From NCBI GenBank assembly GCA_949752735.1, contig OX457042.1, positions 22,148,995 to 22,212,994 on the forward strand: 64,000 bases of DNA. Direction: 5' to 3'. Below the pieces are notes generated by a model, which was not told where the DNA came from, searched no databases, and saw only the letters and a list, made by a program, of their open reading frames with translations. Within the stretch, counting starts at the first letter, position 1, and every line of letters begins with the position of its first letter. Shown here piece by piece: positions 1-10,700 of this stretch. The translations under genes were made by a program, and so were the position numbers. Source of the stretch: Lumbricus terrestris (lineage: Eukaryota; Annelida; Clitellata; Crassiclitellata; Lumbricidae).

Positions 1-340
1 TCGTTGCGTTTCGTGCGCATACATGTAATTCGGCATCGAAAATTTATCAGCGCACAGTTTTACACGTCTACATTTACCACATCAAAGATCGCTGGCGACC
101 ATAATACAACAATCTTTCCTTGAGGATATATTACGAAAAGAATCGAGAGATTTATGAAACAAAGTTTGATTGGTCAGATGTATTATACGCAGGGAGATCA
201 TTCCATGCTGATGGATGGCACTTTTATAATTTGTAGTCGTATTGATTTACATTGATTGATTATTGACGTATTCTTGTCATGAGCTTCACGTGCTTTGCAT
301 TATTCGGAACTCGGCGTTGCAATGAACATCAGCCGAGTGC
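1..340. other. No gene seen
   Basis: Unique-looking AT-rich sequence. I see no exon with convincing splice sites and no repeat boundary. Confidence 0.4.
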
Positions 341-344
341 CACA

Positions 345-895
345 CAGACGTTCGTCTGTCTGTCCATCTGTCTGTCTGTCTGTCTTTCTGGTTCAATAAA
401 AGTTTTATGGCCACAATCACCGTTTAACTACTGATGCAGGTATACAATATACATGCATTGAGCGCATTCCAACTTATTGAGCTCAACTCATTTCACTGCA
501 GTATGTAGTGGTCGTGATTGTGCAGGCAGGCAAGCAGGCAGGCAGCATGCAGGCAGACAGACAGACAGACAGGAATGCAGACAAGCAGATAGGCATGCAA
601 GCAGGCAGCCAAGCAGAAAGACAGAGAGACACGCAGGTAAGCAGGCAGGCAGACAGACAAGAAGGCAGGCAGATAGACAGACAGGAAGGTAGACAAACAG
701 GTATACATGCAAGCAGGTAGCCAGGCAAAAAGAGAGGATGGCAGACAGCCTGAAGGACACGCAGGTAGGCAGACAAAAAGACAGACAGGTATAGGCAAGG
801 CAGGCATGCAAGTAGGCAGGCAGGCAGGCAGGCAGACAGACAGGTAGACAGAAAGACAGACAGTTAGGCAGATAAACAGACAGACAAACGGATCG
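345..895. repeat. CTGT/CAGA-type simple repeat tract
   Basis: A short (CTGT)n run near 350-390 is followed by a long imperfect array of CAGG, CAGA and AGGCAGACAGA units. Long open frames on both strands here are products of the repeat (Cys/Leu or Gln/Arg runs) and not genes. Confidence 0.85.
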
Positions 896-1269
896 TCCTC
901 TCCGTCGTTAGTGTCTTCGCTTGTGAGGGGTGAGCGATGGACGACGACAATGGTTGACGGGAGGATCAGCTAATGATTCTTTTGTTGCGATCGTTGATTG
1001 AAAGCGACACCCTGCGACGACGTCGTGAAAACTCGCCGGTCGATGTGGGGGGGTCCGCGACGGCGAGGCTCCCTCCCCTTCCCCGTTGGACCGACCATCG
1101 TCGAAAGACAGAAGGGTGCAGTGGGTGTTTTATGGGGAGCGACGATCGACCAATACAATCGACCCGTCAACGACGTCATCGCTCGTCCATTCCGTCAAGT
1201 TTGTCGACGCTGTCAACTCAACTCAGCACTCCGCTTGGCGCGAACAATCGACACGACGAGCAGACGATC

Positions 1270-1514
1270 ACTATCGTCACTGTCAGCCCTCCTCCCTCCT
1301 TACCTCTCTCCCTCCTTCTCTCCTTCCATCCCTCCCTCCCTCGCTCCCTCCTTCTCTGTATCTGTCTTTCTGTCTCTGTCTCTACTTATGTCTCTGTCTG
1401 TCTCTCTGTCTCTCTCGCGCGCTCTCTCTCTCTGTCTCTCTGTCTCTCTGTCTCGCTCTCTCTCACGCTCTCTCTGTCTCTCTGTCTCTGTCTCTGTCTC
1501 TGTCTCTGTCTCTG

Positions 1515-1602
<88 letters not shown>

Positions 1603-1625
1603 TCTCTCTCCCCTTCCTCTTTCCT
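1270..1625. repeat. Polypyrimidine (CT/CTGT) tract
   Basis: Nearly pure pyrimidine on the + strand: CCCT-rich sequence, then (CTCTGT)n, then pure (CT)n. Such mirror-symmetric polypurine/polypyrimidine DNA can form triplex structures. The long Ser/Leu open frames are repeat artefacts. Confidence 0.85.
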
Positions 1626-1844
1626 TCTTACTTCTCTCGATACATCCCTCTAACTCTCCCGGCGTCCACCATCGACGACAGCGGGAGGGGGCAATAATTT
1701 GGTGTCGACGGCCCCTCCCTATGCCTCCTCCCTCCCGCCCTTCCTCCTTGCATGTCAACTATGCAGACAGTGTCCACCGGCTTCAGATGCCATCAAGGCG
1801 AGTCTCGACTGGACTGACGTTTATGGACGATTATGAGCAACGTT

Positions 1845-1995
1845 CTTCGAAGAAGAAGAAGAAGAAGAAGAGGACGAAAAGGAGGAGGAGGAGAAGGAGG
1901 GAGAGGAAGAAAACGAAAAGGAGGAGGGAGAGGAGAAGGTGGAGAAGGAGGAGAAGGTGGAGAAGGAGGAGAAGGTGGAGAAGGAGGAGGAGCGC
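1845..1995. repeat. GAA/GGA-rich polypurine tract
   Basis: Imperfect (GAA)n and (GGA)n with a short tandem unit near 1935-1990 (GGTGGAGAAGGAGGAGAA-like). No coding evidence. Confidence 0.8.
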
Positions 1996-1999
1996 TTTA

Positions 2000-3155
2000 A
2001 CCCCAATTAGTCAGAACTAAACCAACGACCGGGTGGCTCTTCCTATTCACCATGTACATGGTGGACCATATAAGTACCCCCTTAAGGACATTGAAAAAAA
2101 AATTAGGGATACTTTATGGCACACGACGTAGACTGTAGAGTTTTGCGTCAATTTCTTTTCAAAACGCGCAGCTGTGCTATACGTGCATGCAACTCTAAAT
2201 TCCAAAGTACAGTTTTTGGCAGATTTTAGAGCCTCTATATACATATTATACATGTATATGCTACACGGGTCGGGTCGCATGGTCGGGTAGGGGAATTATG
2301 GGTTCGGCATTTAAATATGGTTCAAAAGGTTCTTGTGAAGTGAGTGAGATCGTGCATATATATATATATATATATATCGGACGAATATTGATAAGAATAA
2401 CAATTATCTCAGTCGTGATTGAAATTCTTATCTGGAAGCGCTATATTGTTTCTGCGCGTTTCCTTAAAACTTTTATTTTTCAGAGGAATCTTTGCACTGA
2501 GAGCGCCTCCGATTAGCGTTGTACTGTGATAGGAGCTTTATAGATCCAAAAAGTATAGAATATACATATATATAGGCTATATAATTATATACAAGTATAT
2601 GCAACATCTTTAAATGTGATGTGGGCCATGTGAGCCATGTGCTTATAAGAACAGCTGCAGTTTTAGACAAGCTGAATGCATCAAGTAGTATAGTATTTTC
2701 AGTTTAGCGTCACTGTGTGATAACAAAGATCATCAGCGACGCCCTCCCCCTTTATCCAGACTTGGGACTGGCACTGTCAGAGTGCAACCATGCAGTGGCG
2801 GAGTTTGCATGCAACAATGCATCATGCAAGAACATCAACCGTATACACAATGCATATATTATATATATATATCGTGTGGCAGTTTGTTGCCTAACTCTTT
2901 TGTCAATAGGTATATAATACTATATATGATATATATCATCTGGTCACCTGGTGCCGTCAGCTCTTGGAGCTCTGGCGACATTCTTGATGATAGTCCTCTC
3001 CATGTATAGTGTCTCCTCTCTCTTGTTGCCTCTCTCAGCTCCTCTAGGCTCATGCCAGACTTTTCCTGTACCTCATCATGATATATATATATAATATAAA
3101 TTTATATATGCATATATATATATATACATATGCACATAATATTATACATATGCAG
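2000..3155. other. AT-rich stretch upstream of the GM2-activator-like exon
   Basis: Contains several short (TA)n runs (near 2355, 2570, 2860, 2920, 3080-3130). The first exon of the GM2-activator-like gene (signal peptide and first cysteine) should lie upstream of 3156. I could not identify it here with confidence. Confidence 0.4.
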
Positions 3156-3357
3156 GTGGTGAGAGTAGTCGCCTCGTTCAGTTCCTCAACGTCTCCCTCA
3201 GTCCGTCTCCCATCCGGGCTCCCGGTCGAGCGCGTCTCACGACCCTCGTCAACGTCACCGAACGTCTGCCGATGACGATAGCAGCTGACGTCAGCGTCAG
3301 CAAATACTTCTACGGAATACCACTAAAGATACCGTGCTTCAGTAACATTGGTACATG
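3156..3357 (+). CDS. GM2-activator-like exon a (internal)
   Basis: Preceded by ATATGCAG and followed by donor GTAGGT at 3358. Frame enters with two bases completing a codon and leaves with TG, which the next exon turns into the Cys of the IGTC motif. Encodes the first half of the ML fold, including NVSLSPSPI and YGIPLKIPCFSNIGT. Its last 41 bases are repeated downstream (see 3317-3499). Confidence 0.85.
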
Positions 3358-4661
3358 GTAGGTCACTTCTTTCTATGCTATCGTTTTGCTTTCTAACATA
3401 CAACATGTTATACCACTAAAGATACCGTGCTTCAGTAACATTGGTACATGGTAGGTCACAGCTTTCTTTGCTATTGTTTTGCTTCTATAACACGCGTTAC
3501 ACCAATTAAGATGTCTGCATGAGATGTGACGCATTGTAAGCAAATACAGTTAATAAAAATGTGTTGACAGGTGTTTCTTCAATCATTAGAGATTTAGAGA
3601 CTATAACAGTAATCAGATAGACAGACAGGAAATGATGATTTTACATAGAAATGTTTCTTCAGTGAACGAATAGTTTGTCGCAATGTTCCGGTCATATAGT
3701 CCCTCGCACTATAAACGCCGTCGGTCAATATACGTTCTCCTGATTAATGTATCCGTTAAACGGTTGAGTTGAGTTGAGCTGAGTTTGACCTGAGTTTGAG
3801 TTGAGCTTGAGCTGAGTTAAGTTTGAGTTGAGTTTGAGTTGAGCTGAGCTGAGCTGAACTGAACAGAGCTGAACTGAGCTGAGCTGAACTTTGCTGAGCA
3901 GAGCTGAGTTGAGTTGAGTTGAGTTGAGTGGGGCTTTGTCAGCAGCAGGGACCGAATTCATTTCCCTCAACTTTGATCTGTGTCTGTGGCTTTGGCGGAG
4001 GCAGTCTGAGTGGGTGGGGACTGGGGATGGGATGGAAGGTCTGAGGGTGAGTGGGTTGGTTGGTTTGGGAGGGTGGGTGGCTGGTGGTTTGTTGACTAAT
4101 CGTCTATTTATATGGGTAACGGCGAGAGCGGAGCAGAGACGATTCAGATCAACGAAAGGAACACGGCAGACCGAAAGACAGACAGACGACAGACAGACAG
4201 ACAGGCAGGCAGACAGGCAGACAGGCAGACAGGCAGAGAGATAGACAGGCAGGTAGACAAATATACAGACAGACAGGCAGGCAGACAGGCAGGCAGACAG
4301 ACAGAGAGATAGACAGGCAGGTAGACAAATATACAGACAGACAGACAGGCAGACAGGCAGGCAGACAGAGAGATAGACAGGCAGGTAGACAAATATACAG
4401 ACAGACAGACAGACAGGCAGGCAGACAGGCAGACATGCATGCATGCATACATACATACATACATACATACATACATACATACATACATACATACATACAT
4501 ACATACATACATACATGCATGCATGCATGCATGCATGCATGCATGAATGCATACATACATACATACATACATACATGCATACATATATACATACATACAC
4601 AATACACATACATACATACATACATACATACATACATACATACATACATACATACATACAT

Positions 4662-4708
<47 letters not shown>

Positions 4709-7700
4709 TACATACATACATACATACATACATACATACATACATACATACATGCATACATGCATACATGCATACATGCATACATGCATACATGCATGCA
4801 TACATGCATACATGCATACATGCATACATGCATACATGCATACATATATACATATATACATACATACACAATACACATACATACATACATACATACATAC
4901 ATACATACATGCATACATACATACATACATACATACATACATACATACATACATACATACATACATACATACATACATACATACATACATACATACATGC
5001 ATATCCAGACAGACAGGCAGACAGACAGGCGGACGTGCAGGCGGATAGTCACATAGATAAAAGAGGCAGACAGGTAGACAGAGAGACAAAGTGGAAGAGG
5101 GCGCGAATGGAAAGGAGGCAGCGAGCGAGCGAGCATAAGAAGGAGGAGGAAATGGAGCAAGATGATGTGGAGGAGAAGGAAGAGCATAAGGGGAACGGGA
5201 GTTCTGGGTGGTGGTGGTGGTGGTGGTGGTCGTAAGGACCACCCGCGTCGCGGTAAATAGTTGCGGCAGTCGTATACACATCAGCGAGAGACAGGCAGAC
5301 GGTCAACGAGACGGACGCACGGTGACCAAGAGACGGACCAACTTACGGGAAGACTCGTATACAAGCAGCGGCCGCAACTGTTGATCTTCGTTAAGTTGTC
5401 TGCGGTTGGGAGACTGCGGGAAGGATGGAAGAGGAGGAGAAGGGGTGGAAGGAGGAACGGTGGAAGGAGGAAGGGAGGAGGAAGAGGAGAGAGAGAGGAG
5501 AGGATTCGCGTCTTTGAACAACAGGATGTGATATTTACAGCCCGTTGCTTCATCAACCATCGACTTACTGTTCCTCTCACTCTCTTCCCGTTCCTTCTTA
5601 TCCTCCTCCACATTCTCCTTCTCCTCCTTTTCCCCTCCTCCTCCTCCTCCTCCTCCTCATTCTCCTCCTCTCCTCTACGGTCTACCGCTTGCTCGCATCT
5701 TCCGCTTCCTCATACTCCTACCGCTTCCTCTTGATCCTCCTGCTTACTCCTCTTGCTCATCTACTGCTTCCTCCTCTTTCTTCTTCTCCTCCTCCTTCTC
5801 CTCCTCCTCCTCTTTCCTCTTTCTCCTCCTCCTCGTCCTGTCTCTCATGTTCCGCTTCCTCTCCTGCTCCCATACCGCCTCCGCCTCCTGCTACTTTCCA
5901 GTGTCCTCCTCCTGCTCATGTCTATCCCTTCGTGCATATCCTCTACGAACCCGATCTGATCCATCCAGAGAAAAACCTGCGCGGTCGCCGTCAATATTGA
6001 CGATTGTAATGTAATGCAATGTAATGTAATTAATGTAATGTGATGTAATGTAATGTAATGCAATGTAATGTAATGCAATGCAATGTAATTAATGTGATGT
6101 GATGTGATGTGATGTAATGTAATGTAATGCAATGTAATGTAATGTAATGTAATGCAATGTAGTTAATGTGATGTAATGTGATGTGATGTAATGTAATGTA
6201 ATGCAATGTAATGTGATGTAACGTAATGTAAATCTTCGAGAATTTCTCAGCGCCCACAAAAGCCACGTCAGGGAGACCAGCTTATTCACCGGCGCTATAT
6301 CAAATTAAGTCCGCAATAGCCAGAGCTGCCTTTATTGTTCCGGTGCCAGGTCAAAATCCGGGGATGTAAAGCCAAGGAGAAAGCGTGATGCTACGGTAGT
6401 TGTCGGTGATGGTGGTTGTTGGGTGGAACCAGATTAGAATCTGGATAGGATAGATAAGTAAAATGTCATTCCTGAATCGCATTCATTCGGATCATTCCAA
6501 GACCGTAGCTATAGGGGTGTTCTGGGTGTTGTGAAGGGGGTGCTATGGGTGTTTGAGAACCCCCGAAATAAAATAATCCCGTAATAAAAATAATGAATTT
6601 ACTTGCACAATCATGATGCATTGTCTATTATGTGGATTTCTTTTTTAAGCTATGCGTCCATGCAACACTCTACAATAGCAATATAGATCAGTTAACCATC
6701 CTCCAAACCCCTTAGTCAGTTGATTCGGTTGCACACCCCCGCCCCTCGCCCCCTCGCCCCCCGACCCCCCAAATAAAATCCTGGCTATACGGCCTTGGAT
6801 AATTCCGTCTGTAGTTGAGACTCAACAGTGCAAAAAAGGTGATCATCATCATTAGACTCTGGATCGTATACTTTACCGAGAGAACGAAGTTGGAGATGGT
6901 TACATGACTATAATTATAGCGAATTGAAAAGTCATGGTCGACATATTAGACCGAGGAAGACTGTAACTGGTCTGGCTTCAGGTGCAAGAAGGCTTCTTTC
7001 CAGTCAGCGAGTGCAATATTTATGAGATCTGACTGGTAAGCAACTACACGGTGAGCATGTGAGCATGCAGCTGGCTGGCCAGTATGTATATTAGGCCTAC
7101 CTTGTAAACGATGGGACCTTTTTTCGACTGGAATCTCTTTGTGGATGCAATAGACATCCAGGGCAGTGATTTCCAGTATGAAATGATCGGTTGAAATTCT
7201 GGTGCTTCATAATTTCATTATAGCCGCTATTATAGCAAAGGACTTTGAAGAAATTCCAAAATGCTCATGCCTGTCTTTCCAATGCAATTTAACTGTGAGT
7301 TTCAGTAGTCAAGGTGACTTGAAATTAGAAGCATTAGCAAGCTCAGTTCATCCAGTCGTGAGTGATTTATAAGTTTTTATTCTTTGTTTGTATGCGCACT
7401 TGTTATAGCGCCTCTTCCAGCCCTCAACCGTTACTCAGAGGCGCTCCCGACTACAGCGCGGACACTGCATCGGAGTTTCACGTCGAAGCGCTGAGCAATT
7501 GCGGGTGAAGGCCCAAGGTCCCTATATATACGCGGCGACTTGAGGTGGATTCGAACCTCGAACCTTCCGGCTTCAAGGCGACGACGCCACCACTACACCA
7601 CCGCGCCCCACAATTCTGTGGATATCTGGAGTTGCGTTGGGAGGACCAGCGTTTAAAATAATTATAGCCTATTCCCTGGTGGTGTATGGTGAAATAGTGA

Positions 7701-10700
7701 AACCATCCGCAAGAGTCGGCTGTTGGATCTGTTACAAGTCATCATTGACAAGTCATGTTAAAGGATAAAACCCGCGTGATGTGCTGCAGAAAATACAAGG
7801 ATGAAGACATCAGGGAGTTGCGTTGAGTGACCCCTTTTCTGGATGCTGGTGGCATGTGGCATGATGTGGGTAGAGCAAAATGGATTGTCATTCATCTGCA
7901 CTTCCGCACACTTTAGGTTTCGATTTTACCGAATCTCTGTAAGTTTTTAGAAATAATTATAACAAGGGCTTAGAGTGTGGCTGTACTGTCATGGACGGCG
8001 TCCATGCACTTATTTTGAAATCTGAACGCCGTCCTGCCACTTATTGGCCAGCACAGCCTGGAAAGGTAAGGGGCGTCCAGGCACTTCTTTTGGAAAGGTA
8101 AGGGGCGTACAGGTGCCTCTTTTGGAAAGGTAAGGGGCGTCCAGGTGCCTCTTTTTCCCACACTTTAAGCACTGATATAACACAATTATGACCCCATAGC
8201 ACAATTATTGTGTCATAAGGGCGCCAGGAGACAGTTTTGAAGGAGGGGCTAAACACAATGGGCACCCTTAAATTTTTAACGATATGGCTTGAAAATGCTA
8301 ATCATAAATTGGGTAGCATCGAGTATATTTCATAAGGATTTCTAATTCTAAGTTTCTCAGTTTCGCCTGTTGTATTATTAGTAGCCTATCATTGCAGCCT
8401 TAGTGCCAAGAAATTTGGTAACATCGAAAAACTAGTAGTTAGAAAATAGGTGCCAATTTTCAAGGGATGGGTCATGCTCCCCCTTTTGCCTACCCTCATG
8501 CATTCTCCTCATTTTCCCAGTGCCAGAATATTGTGCAAATGTTGTGCAATATTCATGTACCGCGCGTATGTATCTATCATCTATGTATGCCTGTATGTCT
8601 ACATAATGTAATGCAAGCATGTTCTTCTTTCCCTCCAGGCTAGAATCAATCCCTCTTGCGAGGGAGGGGTTAGCCACTCGGATCCTTATCCTCCACTTGT
8701 CTCTGTTTCCATTGTCTTCTTTTTTCGCTTTTTCTTTGTTCTTTATGTAGCTAAGTTACAGAGTATTATGTAGCGTCTTTTCAGAATTTCTCAAAAGTGC
8801 TGTGAGTTGTGCATTGACGAATGAGGACCTGAGAGGCGCTGATGTAACTTATGTATTATTACTTGCACTCTCCTCTGCTGCTTTCCATTCACGACTGAAA
8901 ACCGAACTCTTCAAGCTATCCTATCCAGATTCCAATCAGTTTCCATCACCCAACTATCACCATCACCGACAACCACCGTAGCACCACGCTGTTTCCTCGG
9001 CTTGACCTCCCCGGATTTTGACCTGGCACCGGAACGAAAATGGCAGCTCTGGCTATTGCGGACTTGATTTGATATACCGCCGGTGAATAAGCTGGTCTCC
9101 CTGACGTGGCTTTTGTGGGCGCTGAGAAGTTCTTGAAAAGATTTACATTACATTATGTAACCTCAAGTACACAGTGTCAACGGAATTCACCATCGACCTC
9201 CGTACGGCTGGTTGGTGTTGAGGGAGGCAATGGATTTAAGATAACTTTCCCGTTGTTCGCTTGGAGGATAACCGTTTATATCCGAGTTCGCAAGATGGAG
9301 TTATTGGAACTATAGTATAGTGTTGTTCAGATATATCTCTGTTCTCTGTTCTGAGAGGAGCGAAGACAGGTGATTGGCAGTAGCATCTGCTGCCCTTACC
9401 CTCCTCCCTCTCTAGATTTTGACTAGACAGTTATCTCAATCTGATTGATGAGGCATGTGGATACTTGTTCCCGAGTAGGTCTATTGTTCTGCCAGTCGTT
9501 ACAAAGACGTGTGTGTGGTCTGTTAGTGCTAAAGAAGTTATTTTACGTAGCTTAGAAGCGATTGCCACGAATGATTTGCTCCTTTTTTTCATTGTAACTT
9601 TTTTGGCCATTACAAAGGCGTGTGTGGTCTATCGATGCTTATAGAAATCTTTGTCTTATAAAAGTTACTGTCGTATAGAGGTTATTGTCAGGGCTTAAAG
9701 TGTGCCTGAACGGTCATGGACGGCGTCCATGCACTTATTTTAAAATCTGAACGCCGTCCTGCCACTTATTGGCCAGCACTGACTGGAAAGGTAAGGGGCG
9801 TCCAGGCACTTCTCTTGGAAAGGTAAGGGGCATCTAGGCACTTCTTTTGGAAAGGTGAGGAGCGTCCAGGCACTTATTTTTCCACACTTAAAGCACTGGT
9901 TATTGTCTTATAGAAGCTAGTGTCCTATAGAAGCTATTGTCTTATAGGCCTATAAGTGATAGCATTGACTGAATTGTTCATTTTTTACCATTGCAAAGAC
10001 GTGCCTGGTCCGTCGATGCTTACAGAACTTACAGAAGTGATTGTCTTATAAAAGATTTTGTCTTATAGAAGTTATTGTCTTACAGAAGTTATTGTCTTAT
10101 AGAAGTTATTGTCTTATAAGTGATAGTATTGAATGAATTGCTCATGTATAAACCATTACAAGGACGTGCCTGGTCAGCCGGTGCTTATAGCAGTCATTGT
10201 CTTATGAAACTTGTCGTCCTATGGAGTTATTGTCTTATTGAAGTTATTGTCTTATAGAAGTCATTGTCTTATTATAAGTGATAGCATTGAATGTATTGTT
10301 CATCGTTTTAGTCATTACAAAGACGTGTGTGGTCTACTGGAGACGATCTTTCCAACGGACAAGGATTGTCCGCGAGTCCTGAAGAAGCACCGGATCCCAT
10401 GTCGGTGTCCATTTGAGCCTGGTCTCTACCACCTCAAGCGCTGGCTCCTACCAGTTCCCGCTCTCAAAGGAATCTTTGAATCTCTTGCAACGGTATGACG
10501 TCATATTCAGGCTGATCTTTGTTTGTATGCGCACTTGTTATAGCGCCTCTTCCAGCCCTCAACCGCTACTCCGAGGCGCTCCCAACTACAGCGCGGACAC
10601 TGCATCGGAATTTCACGCCGAAGCGCTGAGCAATTGCGAGTGAAGGACTTGCCAAAGGTCCCTACGCAGTGACTTGAGGTGGATTCGAACCTAGAACCTT

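Noticed and set aside
973..2020. Overlapping Ser/Leu-rich and Arg-rich open frames
   Set aside because: All three frames and both strands are open because the DNA is CT or GA repeat.
3725..5281. Long open frames on both strands (up to about 500 codons)
   Set aside because: They are read-through of CATA/CAGA tetranucleotide arrays (Tyr-Val-Cys-Met or Tyr-Ile-His-Thr cycles) with no domain or splice support.
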